DNA of 35,526 bases. Origin: Phycisphaerae bacterium. Its GTDB lineage: Bacteria; Planctomycetota; Phycisphaerae; Sedimentisphaerales; Anaerobacaceae. The stretch spans positions 1 to 35,526 of the forward strand of contig JADHXR010000079.1 in the NCBI GenBank assembly GCA_016782865.1. Reading direction: 5' to 3'. The position numbers and the translations under genes were made by a program. Below the pieces are notes generated by a model. The model worked only from the letters and a program-made list of their open reading frames with translations. It was not told where the DNA came from and ran no database searches. The stretch's first letter is position 1. Each line of letters begins with the position of its first letter. This document shows, piece after piece, positions 16,243 through 25,478 of the stretch.

Positions 16243-18417
16243 CTAATACATACCGCCCAAGTCTTCGTAGCCCATGTCTTCGTACATCATTTCCCCCATA
16301 TCCTCATACCCGCCCTGACGCTGCCTGGAGACGCCACTGCCAAAGCCTTTGAAAGGCTCCAGCGGCTCTGCCTGCAATCTTGTTATGGTGCTGAACGCGC
16401 CGGCCACAGTTGTCGGCCAATTCGGTCTGCCGATAGGCATGTGCATAATGTCGATCCCGTCGAAACTGTAAAGCATGTCATAGTAACCTCTGGCGCGCAT
16501 GGTCCGTCCGCTCGTCCAGTCGCTCACAGCCACCGCGTCGACCATGACAGCTCCGGTAGCATAATCGATAGTCTCCGGGATATTGCTCTGATCCTGTTGT
16601 GAGCCAAAACCAGAACCGCGACTAACACCAGGACCGGCAACACCGGGACCGAAGGTGCCCATGGCCGCTGCGCCCGGAGTTTGCGCGCCACCTATGCCAA
16701 ACCCAGCCGCACTGCGGCTGCGGCGGTCAGGCTCCTCGGGCTCGTATTCGAGCGACTTGCCTATCAGCACCCCCTGCTTGACCGAAAAATCCTGCATGTA
16801 CCAGTGGCCCAACGCAAGCTTGCAGACCTGAACATTAACGGTTTTGTCCCCTTCTCGCACACTGTTGGCGAAGAAATACCTAGTGCCCATAATCTCCACG
16901 GGCTCGGTCGTATCGGAAAAACCGCTCCAAAGGATGGCCTGGTTCTTGAGCGCTTTGTCCCGCTCACTCATCTGATCGGTCCCGGCTATCGCATTGAAAA
17001 CACCCAACCGAATTCTGTACCGGTAGGTATTCTCCGGCTCGACAGTATCGTCGTGCGCCCAGAACACCAGAGGCTCGCGTATCTTCGCGAAGTCGGTCAA
17101 TCTTGTCAGTGCAATCTCATCGTACTTGATGTAAACGTCGTTTATGGTCGGTCTCCTCGGCCCCCTTTGAGTCGCACCTATCCCACCCCTGAGGCCTTCC
17201 GCTTCCAGGCCATACATTGCATCCGCCGCCGGGTCCCCGCCTGCCGACCTCCGGCCCGAGGAGCGACTTCTGCCTCCGCCCGAAAGCCCTCCTTCGGCCT
17301 GGAGTCCGGTGCCTGTTCTGCCCGAACTGTCGCGGCTTCGACTACTTCGATTTCGGCTGCCTGAGTTGCCGAGAGTCCCCCCGCTGCCTCCAGACTGACC
17401 GGACGAACCTCCCCGGCCGCCTCGGCTCCCTCCGGCGATGCCCAAGTTGTCTGATCCCGACCGTCGGCTGCGTGTGCCCTCACGCTCCCTATCGCGCGCC
17501 TCCCTTGCGTCGTCCTTGGCTTTACGTCTTTCTTCCGACCACTCTTTTTTCTGAAAATCCTCGAACTCGCCATGCAGACTGGGAGGAAACCACTCTTCTC
17601 TGGCCGATGCGAACTGGTACGGCCGCGGCTGTAATAACTCTATCTGCGTCTGTTTATAACCAAACTGCAGCATCCGCACCTCCAGCCCGCCGGCCGGCAT
17701 GTCTTTGACGTCTTCAACGATCTCGAACAGTTCCTTGTTATGGTCAACCTTGGCTCGCAGCACATCCTGCCAGTCGCTCCAGCGGCCCTCGTCAGTCAAT
17801 TGCTGTCTTTGCAACTGCACCGCTGCAAAGATCGGCTTGGCAAGGCACGGGTCAGCCCATTGCTCCTCGACGTCATCGAAGTAGCTCTCCTTGAAGTTCT
17901 CGTACAGTTTTTCGACGTCGAACCTTGCCTCCACCGACACCATATCGAGATCATTGGGCTCATTGCCGGCCTTGTCGTAGGGATTCTGAGGTGTCACTTC
18001 GTCGATAGGAAGGTAAGCCACAGCCCTGATGTGCTCGATAGCCACATCGGTGACCTCGCCGATGGCGGGAAGACGATAAATGCCGGGAACGCCACCCGGG
18101 TGGGTATCTTGAGGCACCACCGGCACCGCCTTAACATCGACATCAAAAGCCACGGTCACGAGGTCACGGTATTCGTCAACTTTCGGCTTATACAGCTCCA
18201 TCTCTGTGGCCGGACCGCGCATGTCCTGGTCCAGTATCCTGGCCTTATCGTACACATAAGCATCGACAGCGCTGGGGCTGAGGTTTCGGCCGTCCCAGGA
18301 AACGCAATTCGGGCTGAAGATGACACGAGTGATCAGAAGCCAGGCACACACAAGCCCAACGACAACCAACACCATCTTCTCAACATGTTCCTCGAAGAAC
18401 CTGATTATCTTGTTCAT
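16243..18417 (-). CDS. Membrane-anchored pilus/secretion-operon protein with Gly/Ser/Arg-rich linker
   Basis: A 724-residue protein with a single N-terminal membrane helix (about 15-33) and a large, presumably periplasmic part. Residues 40-290 form one domain. Residues 296-420 are low complexity: first charged (RRKAKDDAREARDRERE), then Gly/Ser/Arg-rich (GGSRGGRGGSSGQSGGSGG). A second folded domain (about 423-600) follows, including YRYRIRLGVFN. The last 30 residues are rich in Met, Glu, Asp and Tyr (YEDMGEMMYEDMGYED). It is the third gene of the pilM-like operon, 36 bp after the previous gene. By position it could be a PilO- or PilP-like alignment subunit, but sequence alone does not prove this. 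Confidence 0.78.
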   Translation of the reverse strand: MNKIIRFFEEHVEKMVLVVVGLVCAWLLITRVIFSPNCVSWDGRNLSPSAVDAYVYDKARILDQDMRGPATEMELYKPKVDEYRDLVTVAFDVDVKAVPVVPQDTHPGGVPGIYRLPAIGEVTDVAIEHIRAVAYLPIDEVTPQNPYDKAGNEPNDLDMVSVEARFDVEKLYENFKESYFDDVEEQWADPCLAKPIFAAVQLQRQQLTDEGRWSDWQDVLRAKVDHNKELFEIVEDVKDMPAGGLEVRMLQFGYKQTQIELLQPRPYQFASAREEWFPPSLHGEFEDFQKKEWSEERRKAKDDAREARDREREGTRSRRSGSDNLGIAGGSRGGRGGSSGQSGGSGGTLGNSGSRNRSSRSRDSSGRTGTGLQAEGGLSGGGRSRSSGRRSAGGDPAADAMYGLEAEGLRGGIGATQRGPRRPTINDVYIKYDEIALTRLTDFAKIREPLVFWAHDDTVEPENTYRYRIRLGVFNAIAGTDQMSERDKALKNQAILWSGFSDTTEPVEIMGTRYFFANSVREGDKTVNVQVCKLALGHWYMQDFSVKQGVLIGKSLEYEPEEPDRRSRSAAGFGIGGAQTPGAAAMGTFGPGVAGPGVSRGSGFGSQQDQSNIPETIDYATGAVMVDAVAVSDWTSGRTMRARGYYDMLYSFDGIDIMHMPIGRPNWPTTVAGAFSTITRLQAEPLEPFKGFGSGVSRQRQGGYEDMGEMMYEDMGYEDLGGMY

Positions 18418-18453
18418 CTCTCGTATCCCGTTCTATATTTCTTGCTGACAATC

Positions 18454-19866
18454 TTACCGCCCTGACGTCTCATCCAGGCTGGCGAGCATATCTTTGATAG
18501 CTTGGGGCACGATCGGCTCGTAGCCTGCCTTATTGAAAATGTACTCACAAATCAGATCCAGCACCACTACCGCATCATCTCCATAGCGATAGTAATAGTG
18601 AAGCATATCGTCGGGGTTGAGCGCCCCGATCTTGCTTTCCAGGATCGTTATCTGATTGTGTTTGAAGGTCTGCGGCGGTTGAGACCCCTCCGGATAGCCG
18701 CTGAACTGATGCTCCTTGGCGCTGCAAAGCTCCTGCATGAACAGCAGAATATCCTTCTGGGCGACCACCGCGGTGATACTGAAGTGTATGACATCGATCG
18801 CACCTTCGGCCACGGAGTACCTTCCAGTCAAGGATTCCGTCAGGCCGTCTCTGTCTTCGACGACGTAGGCCGGTCTGTCGGATTCCTCATCCTTCTGCTG
18901 ACTGGCCCTCCTGCCCCCGAGGCTTCTGATCACCGCCTTGCTCGTGCGGCGACTTCCCGGCCTCTTGAGCCCCATCGTGAAACTTAAGCTCTGGAACCGC
19001 TTGACAGGCGCGGTCAAAAGGCTCTCATGTCCGGCATTCGTCGCGGCGATGGCGTTGAAAATGTCCTCGGTGACCCAGTAGGCCAACTGGTGGTACCAGG
19101 CGTCCTTGACGGCGGGCACCATGTTGACGTCATACTTGTAGTCTAGCCAGTGATCGTAGCCACCAATATCGGACGGATTGACATAAACGAAAGCCGATGC
19201 CGCTCTTTTCTGGCACATCTGGTCAACTATCTTAAGGTCGATCTGACTCCTCGGCCCACGCATCCCAGGTAACGATCCAAGACGACCGCGGGGCATGGGG
19301 CCTGCGGCGCCTGCGGGACCCATCGAATAAGGATCTCCCGCACCGAACATTCCCCTCCTCCTGTTCGTACTCGCCGATGAGGCTTCCAGCCCCACGTCTA
19401 TCTCTACCTGCGTGGGGCAATCGCGCCCGTTGACAGATTCGATCAGCCCTTCGATCCCCGCGCGGAACTTCTGGCCAAATTCCACAAAAATCAATCCGGA
19501 GAAATTGTTGACGTCGATCTCAGGAAATATGTCATAGCTCAGCAGATCTCGCATGGTGCTCTGCCGGCCCAGATCCGATATCTCGTTGGCGTCGTTGCCA
19601 TGAGCCACGATCCGTGCATCCAGGCTTTCCGGTTGAATGGGGACGGAAAAATCTCTCCTCAGCCGGTCAACTTTGGCACCCCCCGCGGTAATGCTCTCCT
19701 TCTGCACCTGCGCTTTCAGCTTGCCGCTGAGTAACTGCGCGGGGATAAAAAGGAGGATGCCGACCAGCGCTACGATAACAGGGACCAGCAGCGCCGTATT
19801 ATTCTTGAAAACGCTCAGCTTTTGTAAGATATCTTTGAAATTCGGTATATCCATTTTTTCGCTCAC
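18454..19866 (-). CDS. Membrane-anchored PilO-like candidate protein of the pilM operon
   Basis: A 470-residue protein. It starts with GTG at 19866, overlapping the TGA of the PilM-PilN gene by 4 bp (GTGA), which implies translational coupling. An in-frame ATG four codons on is an alternative start. A short cytoplasmic tail (KDILQKLSVFKNN) precedes one membrane helix (about 25-45), then a helical stalk and a periplasmic region. The middle contains a Gly/Pro/Met-rich stretch (GMFGAGDPYSMGPAGAAGPM). The topology (short tail, one helix, coiled stalk, periplasmic domain) is that of PilO, the usual neighbour of PilN. I see no diagnostic PilO motif, so the identity is inferred from place and topology. 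Confidence 0.75.
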   Translation of the reverse strand: MSEKMDIPNFKDILQKLSVFKNNTALLVPVIVALVGILLFIPAQLLSGKLKAQVQKESITAGGAKVDRLRRDFSVPIQPESLDARIVAHGNDANEISDLGRQSTMRDLLSYDIFPEIDVNNFSGLIFVEFGQKFRAGIEGLIESVNGRDCPTQVEIDVGLEASSASTNRRRGMFGAGDPYSMGPAGAAGPMPRGRLGSLPGMRGPRSQIDLKIVDQMCQKRAASAFVYVNPSDIGGYDHWLDYKYDVNMVPAVKDAWYHQLAYWVTEDIFNAIAATNAGHESLLTAPVKRFQSLSFTMGLKRPGSRRTSKAVIRSLGGRRASQQKDEESDRPAYVVEDRDGLTESLTGRYSVAEGAIDVIHFSITAVVAQKDILLFMQELCSAKEHQFSGYPEGSQPPQTFKHNQITILESKIGALNPDDMLHYYYRYGDDAVVVLDLICEYIFNKAGYEPIVPQAIKDMLASLDETSGR

Positions 19867-22166
19867 ATATCCATGTCAGGTATTGTCTTGCGGCTGCTTG
19901 ATCCGGAACTCGACGATGAAGGAGGTCTTCTCGCAGGCGATGGCATTCCGCGCGGAGAACCCAAGGCTGGCTCGGGAGCTTTCGGCGCGTCTCTCCAAAT
20001 GAATTTGACGTTCAATACAAACCAGTGATCATTTACTTTCTTAACCTCCTTGCCCTGGTAGTGTGCCGGTTTTCCTTTCTCGTCCAATACGCTGATTTCG
20101 TTAATGACCTCCTTTGTCAAAGGATCGATCGTGACCCATTGGCCCGGATCGCCCGGCTTGGGGATGCCATCGGCCGTGTTGTATCTCACCTCCTGTACGC
20201 CTATCCCGCCGGGCATCTCCTCTTCAACGACCACCTTCTTTATCTCCAGGCCGAACTGCTCGGGAACGCCCTTTTCGTACAGCTCGAAGGGACTTTTGCC
20301 GTCTTCGACATAGTCATCGAGGTGCGCCAGCCGCGTAACAAATCCCCATTTATCCCGCTGGTCCTCAACTCCGTGAGGGTCTATGAGCGGGCCCAGTTCA
20401 GCCACGTTGTTGCCATACGGGCTGTAGCAGACTAAAGTCACGACAAATCCTGACTCCTTCTCCTTCGCAGTTTGGGTGCCGAACGCCCCCGGAAGACCGA
20501 ATTCCCCCATGTTCATCCCATATTCCTCTTCCATCATCATCTCATACATATACTCATCCTCCATGCCTTCCATCTCCCCGCCCAGCATGCCCCTGCTCTT
20601 TCTCCACGTGTCCGCCTGACCAAACTGGCCGGCGGCCAGGTCGTATGTAAAGTAGGCAGTCATACCCGTTAAGAAGATTTGCTTTCGCTGGTTGCGCGGA
20701 GTCTCCATAACCCCTTTCACGTCACGATTGGCAAAGGCGTCGTAGAGCCTGGCCTGCTCCGGATGGTGTATCTTGTTTGGCAGATTTGAAAGTATCGTCT
20801 CGTACAGCAACGGAACAACTTCACGGTACTTGAAACGCTCAAACTCTTTTTCTATCGCCGCATCAAACTGGGCGCCCTTGAGCTGTACTTCCTCGAGCTT
20901 GCCATTGGCCTGCTCGACTTTCTGGATGATCCTGGTGGTCTTGAGCCTGACCGAGCTGTTCTTGTTGTGATTCATCCTGTCCAAGCCGGTTCGCCCCAGG
21001 GTCAGGAGCGAAACCGCAAGCAGCATACACGCTGCAGTGATGAAATACCGGCCCTTGCCGGCCCAGGCCATTGATCTGGCGATATTCCGCGGCAGCAGAT
21101 TGCTCTCTATCCTGGCCAGGCCCAGACCCTGCAGGGCGAGGCCGTAAACGACGCCGAAATCGCAAACGTTCTCGTGGAATTTCGCCGGCGAGACCCCGGG
21201 GGCCATCCCGACTCTCTTGAACGAGTCCGGCCTCTCCACGGGTAACTGCAGCGTCTGCTGCAGGTACTTGAGCAGACCGCGCAGCCTTGTCCCGCCGCCC
21301 AGGGCTACGATCCTGACTATTTTCGTGTTGGGGTTGGAACTGCTGTAAAAACCCAGCGAGCGCTGGACTTCCGAGGCAAGGTCCGTAAAGACCGGTCTCA
21401 TCGCCTGGAAAATCTGACGGGCGTACTTGCTCACCGGAGCCGTGCGTTTTAGCTTCTCAGCCTTCTCGAAATTGAGCCTGAACGTATCGGCAATCGCTTT
21501 GGTGAAAGCGTTGCCGCCGATTGTTATACAGCGCTGCCACACCGCTGATTTTGTGCAGACAACCAGATCGGTGATCTCGGCTCCAACATTGAGAATAACG
21601 GTTGCCTGAGTGTCGGAGGTGACAAGATCGGGACGGTCGTGCAGCAGGTAGTTATATAGAGCCATCGGCGCCATCTGCACATAGCTGACCTGCACGTCTT
21701 CCCGGTTGAAATGCTCGAGCGCCGAGTCGACCACTTCGTTCTTGATCGCGAAGATGCCCACCTTGATCTCGGCAGCCTCGTCATCGGTCATTTGCTGCCA
21801 GTCCCACTGGATGTCATTGATGTCGAAAGGAATCTGCTGGGCCGCTTCGAACTTGACCATCTCGGGGATGCGCTTGGCCTCGACAGGCGGCAGGTTCACG
21901 AATCGCGCAAAACTATTCTGACTCGGCACTGAAACAGCTATCTCATTCAGGCTCAAGTCGTACTTGTTGACAAACTTGCGCAGTGTCAACGCGATAAGCT
22001 CTTCTCTCTCGGCATCGGTCACATCGGATCCGCTGAGGATCTTGCCGTGACGGATCTTGTCGAAGCCCATCACTTCGACAACGCCGCGCTCCGTGCTCAA
22101 ATACAACGCTTTCAGGGAGCTGTTACCTATATCGATTGCCCAGACTGAACCGGCTTCCGCAGCCAT
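19863..22166 (-). CDS. PilM-PilN-like fusion protein
   Basis: A 767-residue protein. Residues 1-345 are a PilM actin-like ATPase: the phosphate-1 loop VWAIDIGNSSLKALYL (8-23), VPSQNSFARFVNLP, VEAKRIPEMVKFEAAQQIPF (typical PilM), and the adenosine site VALGGGTRLRGL (287-298). Then comes ESNLLPRNIAR (354-364), matching the NLLP motif that opens PilN, a membrane helix (about 374-391), a coiled coil and a periplasmic domain. The usual two-gene pair is therefore one chain crossing the inner membrane. Residues 531-555 are Met/Glu/Tyr-rich. In type IV pili and type II secretion this complex links the cytoplasmic ATPase to the outer parts. A GAGAGGTG site precedes the ATG. It is the first gene of the operon and is divergent from mtaB. 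Confidence 0.85.
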   Translation of the reverse strand: MAAEAGSVWAIDIGNSSLKALYLSTERGVVEVMGFDKIRHGKILSGSDVTDAEREELIALTLRKFVNKYDLSLNEIAVSVPSQNSFARFVNLPPVEAKRIPEMVKFEAAQQIPFDINDIQWDWQQMTDDEAAEIKVGIFAIKNEVVDSALEHFNREDVQVSYVQMAPMALYNYLLHDRPDLVTSDTQATVILNVGAEITDLVVCTKSAVWQRCITIGGNAFTKAIADTFRLNFEKAEKLKRTAPVSKYARQIFQAMRPVFTDLASEVQRSLGFYSSSNPNTKIVRIVALGGGTRLRGLLKYLQQTLQLPVERPDSFKRVGMAPGVSPAKFHENVCDFGVVYGLALQGLGLARIESNLLPRNIARSMAWAGKGRYFITAACMLLAVSLLTLGRTGLDRMNHNKNSSVRLKTTRIIQKVEQANGKLEEVQLKGAQFDAAIEKEFERFKYREVVPLLYETILSNLPNKIHHPEQARLYDAFANRDVKGVMETPRNQRKQIFLTGMTAYFTYDLAAGQFGQADTWRKSRGMLGGEMEGMEDEYMYEMMMEEEYGMNMGEFGLPGAFGTQTAKEKESGFVVTLVCYSPYGNNVAELGPLIDPHGVEDQRDKWGFVTRLAHLDDYVEDGKSPFELYEKGVPEQFGLEIKKVVVEEEMPGGIGVQEVRYNTADGIPKPGDPGQWVTIDPLTKEVINEISVLDEKGKPAHYQGKEVKKVNDHWFVLNVKFIWRDAPKAPEPALGSPRGMPSPARRPPSSSSSGSSSRKTIPDMDM

Positions 22167-22240
22167 ATGACACCTCTCGCTTGGAAGTTCTCAATTACCC
22201 TTGTAAATCCATTCTAACATTCGTACATTGTACCATAATT

Positions 22241-23692
<1,452 letters not shown>

Positions 23693-23845
23693 GAAAACAC
23701 CAAACGAAAGTGACAGCTCTTGGCCAAGACTCGACATCAGTTGAGTTCGCTGCGTATGTTGAACAGTTCAAACGGCAAGGCCGGAAACACCGCTGGCATG
23801 AATTCTGCATTCTAAATTCAAAATTCTGTCCCGCTTCAGTCTCTC

Positions 23846-24805
23846 TCAACTTCTCCACGGACGCTGCCTGTCTATTTCTCCTGACAAAGCATCTTTGGCA
23901 AGAATCACGTCCTCTCTGACCTGAAAGTCAAACATCCCGGCACAAATGAAATCAGCCCCGTTTTCGTAAGCGTACTTGAAGGCCTCTCTCGGGTGGATGG
24001 CCCCCGCAGCCATCACCTTATACGCTATCCAGGGCTTGTCCACTTTCTTCATAAACTCGACGGTCTTGGCCGGAGTTTTGGACCAAATATTGTCATTCTC
24101 GGGCTGCCTCTCGGCAGACCAGTACTTGTGGCTGTGCAGCGTCTTCATGTAGAAGTCCACATTCAGACCCTCTTTCTCGCAGGCCATCGGCACCTCGACG
24201 CTGTGACCACCGACGCCCGCGATCACGCCGTTCTGCTTTATGAAGTCGACCGCCTTGCCGAGAAGGTCCGCCCGGCCGTTTTCAACAAATTTGTCGGCAA
24301 CGCCGCCGTGCACGTAGACGCCGGTGGCGCCGTTGTCGATAGCCTTCTTCGCCTCGCCCGTCGGGTCAGTCGTGGTCATTTTCACTTGGGCGATCCATTG
24401 GAGCTTGCCGCCCCTATTGTTCCAGTACTTTTTGATGATCCTTATGCAATGTTCGTCGAGCCTGAGGATGGCGGTATTGATGCCGGTCTCTTCACATATC
24501 TCGAAAGTCTCCATTACCTTTTCGTCGGTAAAGTAGCTCTTGAGCAGGGAAGAAACGTAGATCAGATCTCGGCTGTGTGCGAACCCGCTGATGAGATTGC
24601 CGCCGCAGAACATTCTGCTGATCTTGAGATTGCCGATCTTGCCCATGGGCATGCCTTTTGCCGAGCCTCCCGGGACCCCGGCGGCCGGTCTTCTCGACGT
24701 TGCCCCTAACAGAGCCTTCTCTTCGAGGCTTAAGGCCAAAGCGGCAGCCGGAGACGCGATGACGGATTTCTTAAGGAAGTTGCGACGGTTCAGGTTCTCT
24801 GACAT
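23846..24805 (-). CDS. Tat-exported TIM-barrel protein, aldo/keto-reductase-like
   Basis: A 319-residue protein with a twin-arginine signal (NRRNFLKKS at 6-14, followed by an Ala/Leu-rich h-region). The body reads as a TIM barrel: KISRMFCGGNLISGFAHSRD (about 61-80) resembles the opening strand of aldo/keto-reductase-like proteins, and later strand ends include WIAQVKM, GVYVHGG, IAGVGGHS, YKVMAAGAI and DFICAGMFDFQ. The classical Asp-Tyr-Lys-His tetrad is not evident, so reductase activity is uncertain. AGAGGTGA precedes the ATG. It is convergent with mtaB and on the same strand as the flavin reductase 97 bp upstream. This type of Tat protein is common in planctomycetes. Confidence 0.78.
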   Translation of the reverse strand: MSENLNRRNFLKKSVIASPAAALALSLEEKALLGATSRRPAAGVPGGSAKGMPMGKIGNLKISRMFCGGNLISGFAHSRDLIYVSSLLKSYFTDEKVMETFEICEETGINTAILRLDEHCIRIIKKYWNNRGGKLQWIAQVKMTTTDPTGEAKKAIDNGATGVYVHGGVADKFVENGRADLLGKAVDFIKQNGVIAGVGGHSVEVPMACEKEGLNVDFYMKTLHSHKYWSAERQPENDNIWSKTPAKTVEFMKKVDKPWIAYKVMAAGAIHPREAFKYAYENGADFICAGMFDFQVREDVILAKDALSGEIDRQRPWRS

Positions 24806-24902
24806 AGTTCACCTCTCTTCATAAGATTTCTCAAATCGGGCGAATACGATTATAGCCTACTTCCGCCGGTATGTCCAGTCTGTCAATATCGAAATGGCCA
24901 GT

Positions 24903-25457
24903 TCACTTCTTGCGGTGAGCCTCGACCATCCGCGTCATCAGACCGTACTTGTTTGCCCCGAGATAGTGCAATGTCTGGAACTTCTCCGGAATCCACTCAC
25001 CGTCAAAGAAATCCGCCTCGGCCACCGCCCGGACGACCTCGCAGACCAACAGATCGTGTGACTGCATCTCAAATGTTTCGGCCACCCGGCATTCCAGATG
25101 AGCGGCACATTCTTTGACCAATGGCGGCTCAACCACACCGGCCGCAATCGCTGTCAGGCCGGCCTCTTTGAACTTATAGATACCTCGGCCTGTCACGCAA
25201 CCGGCGAAATGGATTTGGTCGAGCAGTTCGGCGCCGGGAACGTTGATGACCAGTTCCTTATTCTGCTTTATCAGCTCATACGAATACCTGAGGTGACTGA
25301 TCGCCAGTACGATGAGGCATGGATCGGCACTGTTGACGGGCGTCTGCCAACTAAAGGTCATCACGTTGGGATTGTCCATGCTGCCCGATGTCACCAGGAC
25401 GACGCAGCCGGGCTCAACGAGCCATTTCGCTTTGTGCAGTTCCACCTCTTTCTTCAT
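24903..25457 (-). CDS. Flavin reductase family protein (flavoredoxin-like)
   Basis: A 184-residue FMN-binding split-barrel protein of the flavin-reductase-like family. PGCVVLVTSGSMDNPNVMTFSW is the conserved opening, in which the segment after the Gly binds FMN. SHLRYSYELIKQNKELVINVPG is the usual second motif, and HLECRVAETFEMQSHDLLVCEV is the strand pair near the C-terminus. Such proteins reduce free flavin with NAD(P)H or transfer electrons in flavoredoxin-type chains. GGAG precedes the ATG with good spacing. The gene lies 21 bp after the kinase gene and may share its mRNA, an odd pairing without an obvious common function. Confidence 0.88.
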   Translation of the reverse strand: MKKEVELHKAKWLVEPGCVVLVTSGSMDNPNVMTFSWQTPVNSADPCLIVLAISHLRYSYELIKQNKELVINVPGAELLDQIHFAGCVTGRGIYKFKEAGLTAIAAGVVEPPLVKECAAHLECRVAETFEMQSHDLLVCEVVRAVAEADFFDGEWIPEKFQTLHYLGANKYGLMTRMVEAHRKK

Positions 25458-25478
25458 TCGTGCACTCCATACAAGGGA

